DNA of 64,000 bases from Chryseobacterium caseinilyticum. Lineage in GTDB: Bacteria > Bacteroidota > Bacteroidia > Flavobacteriales > Weeksellaceae. Below the pieces are notes generated by a model. It made no database searches and was not told the origin of the DNA. It saw only the letters and a list, made by a program, of their open reading frames with translations. A program made the translations under genes and the position numbers. The stretch is taken from contig NZ_JACYFS010000004.1 of assembly GCF_014837145.1 (NCBI RefSeq), positions 186,001 to 250,000 of the forward strand, given 5' to 3'. This document shows, one piece after another, positions 1-9,025 of the stretch. Numbering within the stretch: the first letter of the stretch is position 1; the number at the start of each line of letters is the position of its first letter.

Positions 1-347
1 GCCTGTAAACCAAGACCAGTCATCAACATGAACTCTTTCCCTGTGTTGAATCTTTGATTTTCTACATTACCTACAGTTGTAGACCAATCGATAACGAAAC
101 CTTTGGTGATGTTTCTTGCTACCATAAGTTTAGAAAGCGGTGGCGTGATCGAAAAGTTGTTCATATTGAACATAGTTTTCGTCAAGTTTCTAGCCGAAAA
201 AGTTTGGCTGAACTCTCCACGTACTGCTTTATGATTTTCACCATGAGCACCAACTCCGATTAACCACGGATTGTTGGTAGTCTGAGCGAAAACAGTAGAA
301 GCAACTGTAAGTGCCAATACTGAAATTCCTAATTTTAGATTTTTCAT
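1..347 (-). CDS. OmpA-like outer membrane protein, N-terminal part (truncated by window edge)
   Basis: Only the first 115 codons are present; the rest lies beyond base 1. The reading frame opens at the ATG complementary to 345-347 with a clear Sec signal peptide (MKNLKLGISVLALTVAS, cleavage expected after VFA-Q). The mature part begins TTNNPWLIGVGAHGENH, followed by beta-strand-like alternation with Gly and aromatic residues, as in an eight-stranded OmpA-type barrel. Flavobacterial OmpA porins of this kind usually end in a peptidoglycan-binding OmpA domain, which cannot be checked here. A plausible promoter sits 30 nt upstream. Identification as OmpA family rests on the look of the N-terminus and is moderately sure; being an exported barrel protein is more secure. 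Confidence 0.7.
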   Translation of the reverse strand, partial: MKNLKLGISVLALTVASTVFAQTTNNPWLIGVGAHGENHKAVRGEFSQTFSARNLTKTMFNMNNFSITPPLSKLMVARNITKGFVIDWSTTVGNVENQRFNTGKEFMLMTGLGLQ

Positions 348-376
348 AGAATTAAATGATTAAATAATTGATATTG

Positions 377-408
377 CAAAATAAATATAATTTTTCTTTA
401 TAAACAAA
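377..408 (-). promoter_or_regulatory. Probable promoter of the OmpA-like gene
   Basis: On the minus strand TTTG (405-408) is followed by a 21-nt spacer and TATTTTG (377-383), one T short of the Bacteroidetes -7 consensus TAnnTTTG. This predicts a leader of about 25 nt before the ATG at 347. Confidence 0.4.
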
Positions 409-424
409 GTTTTACGTATGATTT

Positions 425-883
425 TTAACTTTTCTTTAATATTCTGTCGAGGTTCCTTTTGTTTTCTCTATCCTTAATAGACTCTCTTTTATCGAAGAGT
501 TTTTTACCTCTTGCCAAAGCAATCTTTACTTTAGCTCTGCCTCTATCATTGATATACAACCTTAAAGGCACTATCGTATTCCCTGCATCTTTAAGTTTTT
601 TCTCCAGCTTTGCCAATTCTTTTTTGTGCAACAGCAATTTCCGTTCCCTTTTTGTTTTGTGGTTATAAAATGTTCCCAACTTATACTCATCAATCATCAT
701 ATTGATAATATATAATTCACCATCGATAAACTGACAGAATGCCTCTGCGATTGACGCTTTTGATGAACGAAGAGACTTTATCTCAGTTCCTGTCAGCACC
801 ATTCCAGCCTCCAGCTCATCCAGAATTTCATATTCGAATCTTGCCTTTCTGTTTAATATATTGACTGTCTTTTCAATTTTCAT
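425..883 (-). CDS. smpB: SsrA-binding protein SmpB
   Basis: A 152-residue protein with family-typical length and motifs: GTEIKSLR near residue 32, the segment around YNHKTKRERKLLLHKKEL, then the PLRLYINDRGRAKVKIALARGKK core and a basic, probably disordered tail. SmpB binds the tRNA-like part of tmRNA and takes it to stalled ribosomes for trans-translation. It reads toward the OmpA-like gene and is divergent from the ABC-F gene. The ATG chosen is the only one giving the normal N-terminus. Confident identification. Confidence 0.97.
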   Translation of the reverse strand: MKIEKTVNILNRKARFEYEILDELEAGMVLTGTEIKSLRSSKASIAEAFCQFIDGELYIINMMIDEYKLGTFYNHKTKRERKLLLHKKELAKLEKKLKDAGNTIVPLRLYINDRGRAKVKIALARGKKLFDKRESIKDRENKRNLDRILKKS

Positions 884-949
884 TCTTCAAATTTTTCAGT
901 TGACTATACAAATTTGATGCACATGCCCAACTTGTATACTATTATATAA

Positions 950-2623
<1,674 letters not shown>

Positions 2624-2645
2624 TCTGAGAATCGTATTCAATACA

Positions 2646-2682
2646 GAAAAGTCTTTAAATTCAGTTTTGAAGGCTTTTTTTA
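2646..2682 (+). terminator. Intrinsic terminator after the ABC-F gene
   Basis: AAAGTCTT and AAGGCTTT form an 8-bp stem (one G-T pair) followed by a run of T, 25-60 nt after the stop codon. Confidence 0.7.
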
Positions 2683-2712
2683 TTTAACTTAGATTTCCAA
2701 AATAATCCAGAA

Positions 2713-4086
2713 ATGACACAAAAATGTTTTTCTTTACTTCTGCTGATGCTTTTTATCAGTGTATTTTCTCAGAAACAGGATTTGAGATATGCTTCGAAAC
2801 CTTATGTGGAACTTCAACATCCTGAATGGTCGAAAAACGCAACCATTTACGAAGTCAATATCAGACAGTATTCCAAAGAAGGAACCTTTAAAGCCTTTGA
2901 AAAAGATCTGCCGAGAATAAAAAAACTGGGAATTGATATCATCTGGCTCATGCCGATTCATCCGATAGGCGTAGAAAAAAGAAAAGGCAGTTTGGGAAGT
3001 TATTATTCTGTGAAAGATTTCCGAGGAATAAATCCTGAATTTGGAAATATGCAGGATTTTAAAAGACTGGTTGATAAAATTCACTCGATGGGAATGTACA
3101 TCATCATCGACTGGGTCGGAAACCATTCTGCATGGGACAATCCTTTATCAAAAGAGCATCCCGACTGGTATACGAAAACCAGAGAAGGAAATTTTCAGCC
3201 CACACCATGGTATGACTGGGATGATGTAATTGATTTTGATTATGAGAATCCTAAACTTCGGGAATACATGACGGAATCTCTGAAATTCTGGGTAAAGGAA
3301 GCCAATATTGACGGTTACCGGGCAGATACTGCAGGATTTATTCCTGTAGATTTCTGGGATGAGGCAAGAAAACAGCTGGATGCTATAAAACCTGTTTTTA
3401 TGCTGGGCGAATGGGAATCGCGGGATTTATTAAAAAATGCGTTTGATATAGAATATTCCTGGAGTCTCTTTGAGAAAATGAAAGACGCAACGACAAGAAA
3501 TAAAGGAATTGGAAATCTTGTGGAATATCTGGCGCACGACGTCAATACTTTCCCAAGAGATGCTTACAGAATGACTTTTGTAGAAAATCACGATATGAAT
3601 TCCTGGAACGGAACGCCACAGAAAAACTTTGGGGCAGGTCTGGAAACTTCAATGGTTTTCGCAGCCGTGATCAATGGAATGCCGCTAGTTTACAACGGAC
3701 AGGAAGCCGGCTTAGACCGGAGTTTAAACTTTTTTGAAAAAGATCCTATCGTCTGGAAGGAAAGTCCATATTTTGGAATGTATCAGAAATTATTTAAATT
3801 AAAACATGAAAATCGTGCACTGTGGAATGGTAAATTGGGTGGCGAAATGATTCGTGTAGTAAATAATAAGCAGGATAAAATCATTTCATTCTACCGCGAA
3901 AGTTCCGGCGATGCTGTTTTGCCCATTTTCAACTTTTCAGGAGAGGATGTTCCTGTAAATCTCGACACGAAATATTATAAAGGAAAATATGTAGAACTGT
4001 TTTCCGGAAAAGCGTATAATTTAAACGGTCAGACTCCGCTTAAAATGAAGCCATGGGAATATCTGGTTCTTGTGAAATCCAAATAA
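2713..4086 (+). CDS. Exported GH13 alpha-amylase family glycosidase
   Basis: 457 residues with a signal peptide (about 1-19, cleaved near FSQ-K). The (beta/alpha)8 fold signatures of GH13 are present: DWVGNH (133-138), GYRADTAG with nucleophile Asp205, MLGEWE with acid/base Glu233, and VENHD with transition-state Asp294. A short C-terminal beta domain follows. The enzyme should hydrolyse or rearrange alpha-glucans in the periplasm or on the cell surface; substrate specificity cannot be set from these motifs. It stands alone, with terminators on both sides, and no susCD pair is next to it. Family call confident. Confidence 0.92.
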   Translation: MTQKCFSLLLLMLFISVFSQKQDLRYASKPYVELQHPEWSKNATIYEVNIRQYSKEGTFKAFEKDLPRIKKLGIDIIWLMPIHPIGVEKRKGSLGSYYSVKDFRGINPEFGNMQDFKRLVDKIHSMGMYIIIDWVGNHSAWDNPLSKEHPDWYTKTREGNFQPTPWYDWDDVIDFDYENPKLREYMTESLKFWVKEANIDGYRADTAGFIPVDFWDEARKQLDAIKPVFMLGEWESRDLLKNAFDIEYSWSLFEKMKDATTRNKGIGNLVEYLAHDVNTFPRDAYRMTFVENHDMNSWNGTPQKNFGAGLETSMVFAAVINGMPLVYNGQEAGLDRSLNFFEKDPIVWKESPYFGMYQKLFKLKHENRALWNGKLGGEMIRVVNNKQDKIISFYRESSGDAVLPIFNFSGEDVPVNLDTKYYKGKYVELFSGKAYNLNGQTPLKMKPWEYLVLVKSK

Positions 4087-4115
4087 AAAACCGGTCTGCT
4101 TGCAGACCGGTTTTC
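4086..4115. terminator. Bidirectional terminator between amylase and M48 peptidase genes
   Basis: A perfect 9-bp stem CCGGTCTGC / GCAGACCGG with a 2-nt loop, A-run on the left and T-run on the right, lies between two convergent genes and serves both. Confidence 0.9.
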
Positions 4116-4117
4116 GT

Positions 4118-4933
4118 TTATTTTGTAAGTTTTGTTGTCGGAATAGAAACTGTTCCTGGATCTTTCCATAAACCGTCTTTCTCTGCTTTTTTCTTTATAG
4201 CTTCAGCTCTTTTATTGCTGTCGGGATGCGAATTAAACATTTTCTGAAATTTAGACTGCGCCGTTCCGCCTTCAGAAAGCAAAGCCAGTTTTTTGAATGC
4301 CGTATAAGCTCCTACAACATTGTATTTATTAGATTTCATGAAATCGTAAGAGTAATCATCAGCCTGATTTTCCTGTTTTTTACTGTGTGAAGCATCAAGA
4401 AATGCATTGGCCATTTTCCCAACCTGACTTTCACTCAATGTCGCAACTGCATTGGAAGCAGAAGAGGCAGCATCCATTGCAGCAGCTTTCAGATAAGCTG
4501 ATTTCATTGCATCTTTGGTATCTTCATTTTTAACATGACCAATTTCGTGACCGATTACAGCCAATAATTCATCATCCGTCATAATATCCATTAGCGACGA
4601 AAAAACACGTACGCTTCCGTCTGCGCAGGCAAAGGCGTTGATATCAGCGACTTTATAAACCTTGTAATTCAGGTTTAAGCCATCCTGGGATTTGTGTTTT
4701 GCGAAGAGCTTGTTTAATCTCACTGTGTAAGGATCTTTTGGGCCTGCAACCGGATTGTTTTTATCCATGTAGTCAACCGATTCTTTGGATAATCTGATGG
4801 CATCGGCGTTGGAAAAAGTCAGTGCCTGAGCTCCTTTAGAGACAACTCCAGCCGCTTTTCCTAAATTGATTTTCTGTGCATTGACTGATGCTACTGCTGC
4901 CAGAATGGCCAGCGATAAAGTAATTTTTTTCAT
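4118..4933 (-). CDS. Exported M48 family metallopeptidase
   Basis: 271 residues with an N-terminal signal peptide ending VNA-Q. The zinc site is clear: HEIGH at 129-133 and the third ligand Glu188 in ENQAD. Preceding text (DGSVRVFSSLMDIMTDDEL) is typical of small periplasmic M48 proteases such as LoiP and YcaL, which take part in outer-membrane protein quality control. There is no lipobox, so it is expected to be free in the periplasm. It is divergent from recJ with its own promoter. Confidence 0.93.
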   Translation of the reverse strand: MKKITLSLAILAAVASVNAQKINLGKAAGVVSKGAQALTFSNADAIRLSKESVDYMDKNNPVAGPKDPYTVRLNKLFAKHKSQDGLNLNYKVYKVADINAFACADGSVRVFSSLMDIMTDDELLAVIGHEIGHVKNEDTKDAMKSAYLKAAAMDAASSASNAVATLSESQVGKMANAFLDASHSKKQENQADDYSYDFMKSNKYNVVGAYTAFKKLALLSEGGTAQSKFQKMFNSHPDSNKRAEAIKKKAEKDGLWKDPGTVSIPTTKLTK

Positions 4934-4956
4934 TTTAATGTTAATTTTTCTACAGC

Positions 4957-4986
4957 CAAGATAAGCATTTCAAAAAACCTGAACAA
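4957..4986 (-). promoter_or_regulatory. Probable promoter of the M48 peptidase gene
   Basis: TTG (4984-4986 complement), a 20-nt spacer and TATCTTG (4957-4963 complement), a near match to TAnnTTTG, 24 nt before the ATG. Confidence 0.4.
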
Positions 4987-5000
4987 TATTTCTTTTCATT

Positions 5001-5030
5001 TTTGAAAGCTAATAATTTTCCCTATTTTTG
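5001..5030 (+). promoter_or_regulatory. Promoter of recJ
   Basis: TTTG (5001-5004), 18-nt spacer, TATTTTTG (5023-5030). Only four bases separate the -7 element from the ATG at 5035, so the transcript is expected to be leaderless or nearly so. Confidence 0.6.
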
Positions 5031-5034
5031 TGAA

Positions 5035-6750
5035 ATGAGTCATAAATGGATTTTTAAACCCGAACCCGATGAAGAAGTTGTAGACGGATTGAGCTCGTCG
5101 CTTGGTTTCGGAACTTTTGAATCTAAAATCCTCGTTATGAGAGGAATTGACAACTACCAGAAGGCGAGAGAGTTTTTTAAGCCTAACCTCAACGACATTC
5201 ATAATCCTTTTCTGATGGCAGATATGCAGAAAGCTGTTGAGCGAATTGCCACTGCAATAGAAAACGGAGAAAAAATAATGGTCTATGGCGATTATGATGT
5301 CGACGGAACTACAGCCGTTGCGCTGATGTACCTTTATCTCAGAAAAATTGTTCACAAAAGCTATCTCGATTACTATATTCCCGACAGAAATTCTGAAGGC
5401 TACGGCATTTCAACCGAGGGAATTGATTTTGCAAAAGAAAACGGTTTCTCACTGATTATCGCACTCGACTGCGGAATTAAGGCGATAGATATGATTGATT
5501 ATGCCTCCGCAAAAAATATCGATTTTATCATCTGTGACCACCACCTGCCGGGCGACGAAATTCCCAGTGCTGTTGCTGTATTAGACCCTAAAAGAACCGA
5601 CTGCCGTTATCCTTACAAAGAACTTTCAGGATGTGGTGTTGGGTTTAAACTTTGTCAGGGGTTAAATACAATCTATAAAATTCCGGAAGCGGAACTGTTT
5701 GAACTTACAGATCTTCTCGCCATTTCTATTGCCGCAGATATTGTTGCAATGAACGGTGAAAACAGAGTTCTGGCAAAACAAGGTTTAAAAGTTCTGCGAA
5801 AAACCCGAAATATGGGTTTAAGACTTTTAATTCCCGAAGAAAAATTATCACATTTTGAAATTTCGAATATTGTATTTGAAATTGCTCCGAAAATAAACGC
5901 TGCAGGAAGGATTTCTCAGGGAAAAGCTGCTGTAGAGCTTATGGTTTCAGATAACCTTAAACACGCCCATCAAATCGTTTCAGACATTATGAATCTGAAT
6001 GATGAGAGACGTGAACTCGATATGCATTCCACTGAATCTGCTTTGAAACAGATCATTGAATCCCAGCAGGAAACAAAATACACAACCATCGTTTACCATC
6101 CGGAATGGAACAAAGGCGTGATCGGAATTGTAGCTTCAAGACTTATTGAAACCTATTACAAACCAACTTTGGTTTTCACAGACGGAAATAATGGCGAAAT
6201 GGTCGCTTCCGCAAGATCTGTTTCTGATTTTGACGTTCACGAAGCGCTGGACATCTGCTCTGAATATTTCCTGAAATTTGGAGGACACCACGCTGCTGCA
6301 GGGCTTTCTATGGAAAAAGACAGGTTTGAAGAATTTAAAATTAAATTTGAACAGACGGTCGCAGAAAAAATACAGGAACATCAGAAAGAGCCTTCTATCA
6401 CGATAGATTCTGTAATGGAAATTGACGAGATCAACCGTGAATTTATCAACTTCCACAGAAAGCTGGCTCCATTTGGCCCACACAATATGAAGCCCAATCT
6501 GGTTTTAAAAAATCAGAAAATCGCCGGCTACGTCAAAACAATGGGAAAAGACAACAGCCACCTGAAATTTTACATCAGACAGGAATCTACAGGCAGAAAT
6601 ATAGAATGTGTAGGCTTTAAACTTGGTCAGCATGCAGATGATTTCAGAACTAAAAATTTCGATATAGCTTTTACGCTGGAAGAAAATCACTGGAAAGGAA
6701 ATGTAACGCATTATTTGAATATCAGGGATGTGAAGTTTCATGAAGATTGA
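5035..6750 (+). CDS. recJ: Single-stranded-DNA-specific 5'-3' exonuclease RecJ
   Basis: 571 residues. DHH-family motifs are in order: YGDYDVDGTTA (about 84-94), CDHHLPG (about 166-172), the GCGVGFKL region, and the DHHA1 motif GGHHAAAG (about 416-423), followed by an OB-like C-terminal domain. RecJ degrades 5' single strands in RecF-pathway recombination and in mismatch and base-excision repair using two Mn ions. The ATG at 5035 (MSHKW) is chosen; the in-frame start further up at 5002 lies inside the promoter. The stop codon is fused to the left hexamer repeat of the next element. Confident. Confidence 0.96.
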   Translation: MSHKWIFKPEPDEEVVDGLSSSLGFGTFESKILVMRGIDNYQKAREFFKPNLNDIHNPFLMADMQKAVERIATAIENGEKIMVYGDYDVDGTTAVALMYLYLRKIVHKSYLDYYIPDRNSEGYGISTEGIDFAKENGFSLIIALDCGIKAIDMIDYASAKNIDFIICDHHLPGDEIPSAVAVLDPKRTDCRYPYKELSGCGVGFKLCQGLNTIYKIPEAELFELTDLLAISIAADIVAMNGENRVLAKQGLKVLRKTRNMGLRLLIPEEKLSHFEISNIVFEIAPKINAAGRISQGKAAVELMVSDNLKHAHQIVSDIMNLNDERRELDMHSTESALKQIIESQQETKYTTIVYHPEWNKGVIGIVASRLIETYYKPTLVFTDGNNGEMVASARSVSDFDVHEALDICSEYFLKFGGHHAAAGLSMEKDRFEEFKIKFEQTVAEKIQEHQKEPSITIDSVMEIDEINREFINFHRKLAPFGPHNMKPNLVLKNQKIAGYVKTMGKDNSHLKFYIRQESTGRNIECVGFKLGQHADDFRTKNFDIAFTLEENHWKGNVTHYLNIRDVKFHED

Positions 6751-6786
6751 GGTTAAGGTTGAGGCTTAGGTTGAGGTGAGTTGTGG
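6748..6786. repeat. Left hexamer repeat block (GGTTRA type)
   Basis: Imperfect 6-bp repeats GGTTAA, GGTTGA, GGCTTA, GGTTGA, GGTGAG, TTGTGG start at the recJ stop codon. The block is the inverted counterpart of the AACCTT block at 7183-7218; TGAGGTTAAGGTT (13 nt) is shared exactly in opposite orientation. Confidence 0.85.
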
Positions 6787-6824
6787 AAAATTGTAGATTT
6801 TAGAAAAACTTAAAAAATATACAA

Positions 6825-7190
6825 ATGATTAACGATTTTACTGAAATGCCGGTTTGGCAGAAAGCGATGGACATTGCTGAAGAATGCTTTAATCTAACTG
6901 AAAATCTACCCCGAAAAGAAGATTATGCTTTAACTTCACAGTTAAGAAGATCTGCAGAAAGTATCTCAGCAAATATTGCTGAAGGATTTGGAAGGAGAAC
7001 CAGCAAAGATAAAGGCCGATTTTATGATATTTCCCGAGGTTCTGCATTTGAGACTAAAAGTCATTTAATTTATGGCGTACGAGTAAAATATTTTCAGGAA
7101 TCCGAATATCTGAAAATCAAAAAATTAATTGAAGAAGTGATTCACGAACTGAATAAAATAACCAATTTCATAAATAAAACGCAACCTTAA
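6825..7190 (+). CDS. Four-helix bundle protein (23S rRNA intervening-sequence protein family)
   Basis: 121 residues, almost all helical. The family hallmark is clear: LTSQLRRSAESISANIAEGFGR around residues 43-65, then FYDISRGSAFETKSHL. Members are encoded by intervening sequences in 23S rRNA genes of some bacteria but also occur as stand-alone genes; they resemble the Avd accessory protein of diversity-generating retroelements and are basic, nucleic-acid-binding-like bundles. Here it stands alone between recJ and nadD, and inverted hexamer repeats bracket it; its last codons and stop lie inside the right repeat. Function unknown. The gene plus its repeats looks like a discrete inserted unit. 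Confidence 0.9.
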   Translation: MINDFTEMPVWQKAMDIAEECFNLTENLPRKEDYALTSQLRRSAESISANIAEGFGRRTSKDKGRFYDISRGSAFETKSHLIYGVRVKYFQESEYLKIKKLIEEVIHELNKITNFINKTQP

Positions 7191-7218
7191 CCTTAACCTT
7201 AACCTTAACCTCAGCCTT
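7183..7218. repeat. Right hexamer repeat block (AACCTT type)
   Basis: Four perfect AACCTT copies followed by AACCTC and AGCCTT. The block contains the stop codon of the four-helix gene (7188-7190) and runs into the TTG start of nadD. It is inverted relative to the block at 6748-6786. Confidence 0.9.
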
Positions 7219-7801
7219 GAAAAAAATCGGTCTCTTTTTCGGTTCCTTTAATCCCATTCACATTGGGCATTTGATTCTGGCAAATTACATTCTGGAAAAT
7301 TCGGATATGGATGAGCTTTGGTTTGTGGTGAGTCCGCAGAATCCTTTCAAAGAAAAAAAATCCCTTCTGAAAGATCATAACCGTCTTGATATGGTAGAAA
7401 TGGCAATAAAAAATTACCCGAAAATGCGTGCCTCGAATGTCGAATTTTCTCTGCCAACCCCCAGTTATACGATTGATACATTAACTTATCTTAAAGAAAA
7501 GCATCCTGATTATTCTTTCAGTTTAATTATGGGCGAAGACAACCTCAACGGACTTCATAAGTGGAAAAATTCTGATGTTTTAATTAAAAATCATCACATC
7601 ATCGTTTATCCAAGAGTATTTGAAGGTGAGAAAGAAGATTCAGAATACCTTCAGCACGAAAACATTTCGATGATTGAAGCACCAGTGATTGAACTTTCAG
7701 CAACCGAAATCAGAAATATGATCAAAGCTGGGAAAAATGTGAGACCGATGCTTCCGCCAGAGGTTTTTGACTATCTGGATGGAAGTAGTTTTTACAGGTG
7801 A
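7217..7801 (+). CDS. nadD: Nicotinate-nucleotide adenylyltransferase NadD
   Basis: 194 residues. GSFNPIHIGH (9-18) is the nucleotidyltransferase motif, and the C-terminal ELSATEIRNMI matches the second substrate-binding signature. NadD adenylates nicotinate mononucleotide in NAD synthesis. The start has to be TTG at 7217 (TTG AAA AAA ATC): no ATG is available, and the product begins exactly where NadD proteins begin. The last repeat hexamer supplies the first base of that TTG, suggesting an original ATG was altered when the repeat element arrived. Identification is confident. Confidence 0.95.
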   Translation: MKKIGLFFGSFNPIHIGHLILANYILENSDMDELWFVVSPQNPFKEKKSLLKDHNRLDMVEMAIKNYPKMRASNVEFSLPTPSYTIDTLTYLKEKHPDYSFSLIMGEDNLNGLHKWKNSDVLIKNHHIIVYPRVFEGEKEDSEYLQHENISMIEAPVIELSATEIRNMIKAGKNVRPMLPPEVFDYLDGSSFYR

Positions 7802-7827
7802 TGGATGATGGATGATGGATGATGGAT
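7800..7827. repeat. Tandem heptamer GATGGAT x4
   Basis: Four perfect copies begin within the nadD stop codon (7799-7801) and end 26 nt before the next ATG. No inverted partner was seen nearby. Confidence 0.9.
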
Positions 7828-7852
7828 ACGCAAAATTAAATCTTTTTCAGGT

Positions 7853-8464
7853 ATGAAATTTTCACTGCTTTTATTTCTCTTATTTTTCAGTGACGCTTTT
7901 TTTGGTCAGACAAAAATATTGACTGTAAAATGCGATTCGGTTTATGATAAAAAAGGATATTCAGTTTCTCTGGAATTTGATCCAAAGCAGACCGATACAG
8001 ATGATGACAAAACAAATGCTTTTTTTTCATTTTCGAAATTGAACAATGGCAAAAAAACAGTTATTCATCAGGAAAAGCTATTCAGTAAAAATAAAAACAT
8101 TGAATTTATAGACTTCAATGGTGACGGAATTAAAGATATTTTAGTTGAAAACACTTCAGATGCCCGAAGTAATTTAACGTATCATCTCTTTATTTTTGAT
8201 ATTAAAAATCAGAAACTTCAGAAGATTAAAGGTTTCAATCAAATTAAAAATCCAAATTACATTAAGAAATATAACCTCATCGATTGCTATGTTCTGTCTG
8301 GAAGAAACTGGACAAAATTTTATAAAATCAAAGGCAGTTCCATTTATGATTTTGGATATATTCTACAGGATGGTGAAGATGAAGAAGGAAAAGACCTTAA
8401 CTATGATAAAAATTATCAGCAGACACTGACAAAAATCTTACAATCAGAAAACAATAAAAAATGA
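7853..8464 (+). CDS. Exported protein with FG-GAP-like calcium-loop motif, function unknown
   Basis: 203 residues. A signal peptide ends near FFGQ (about residue 19). The segment IEFIDFNGDGIKDILVEN is a Dx(D/N)xDG loop of the kind found in FG-GAP/VCBS and XAC2610-like proteins. The rest is beta-rich and acidic near the C-terminus (DGEDEEGKD). The gene overlaps the next one by 4 nt (ATGA), so the two are translated together. No enzymatic motif is seen; role unknown. Confidence 0.75.
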   Translation: MKFSLLLFLLFFSDAFFGQTKILTVKCDSVYDKKGYSVSLEFDPKQTDTDDDKTNAFFSFSKLNNGKKTVIHQEKLFSKNKNIEFIDFNGDGIKDILVENTSDARSNLTYHLFIFDIKNQKLQKIKGFNQIKNPNYIKKYNLIDCYVLSGRNWTKFYKIKGSSIYDFGYILQDGEDEEGKDLNYDKNYQQTLTKILQSENNKK

Positions 8465-8799
8465 ATTTTCTCGAAAATCTATTTTCAAAATATCCCAAGG
8501 AAAATGTAATCAAATGGTTTAAACAAATCTGTCTGTCAGAAGCCATTTCATGGTTTTTCCTCTTTTCAGCAATGATCTGGATCCGTACCGAACCGGAAAA
8601 TATTCTGGCGATTATCTACATCAGCACCATTGGAAGTATTCATGGTTTATTTTTTACTTTATACCTTGTATTTCTACCATCTATCCGGAAAATATTCGAC
8701 TGGGACGATGAAGACAGTGTTTTTGCACTGATCTCAGCATTTTTTCCTTTTGCCACCATCTGGATTGACAAGAAGCTGGCAAGATTCGACAGGGAATAA
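8461..8799 (+). CDS. DUF3817-like small integral membrane protein
   Basis: 112 residues with about three hydrophobic segments and the family pattern EAISWFFLF, then GSIHGLFFTLYL, then FFPFATIWIDKKL, characteristic of DUF3817/YdzA-like proteins. Function unknown. It is coupled to the preceding exported protein through an ATGA overlap. Confidence 0.8.
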   Translation: MNFLENLFSKYPKENVIKWFKQICLSEAISWFFLFSAMIWIRTEPENILAIIYISTIGSIHGLFFTLYLVFLPSIRKIFDWDDEDSVFALISAFFPFATIWIDKKLARFDRE

Positions 8800-8949
8800 T
8801 TACATTTTTTTAAATATTTTCGGTCCAATTGTAACAAAATTGATGTTGCGGTTGTCTAATCTTTATATAGATAGATCACCGCAATATTTTTTTTTGCACT
8901 GACTGTCAATTGTTTAAATCTTTAAAAAATTTTAATTAACTACTTTGTA

Positions 8950-8981
8950 TTGCATAATACTAAATTTATTATATATCTTTG
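8950..8981 (+). promoter_or_regulatory. Promoter of the outer membrane beta-barrel gene
   Basis: TTG (8950-8952), 21-nt spacer, TATCTTTG (8974-8981), an exact TAnnTTTG. A leader of about 40 nt is predicted before the ATG at 9026. Confidence 0.65.
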
Positions 8982-9025
8982 CAATGTAAAATAATAACCA
9001 ATACCTATAACCTAACCTACCCATT

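Noticed and set aside
2734-3545. Minus-strand open frames inside the amylase gene
   Set aside because: They are shadows of the GH13 gene; no family features and no promoter.
6748-7218. Four-helix cassette as a 23S rRNA intervening sequence
   Set aside because: No 23S rRNA sequence flanks it; both neighbours are protein-coding genes.
7183-7827. Repeats around nadD as a CRISPR array
   Set aside because: The units are 6-7 bp tandem copies without spacers and there are no cas genes.
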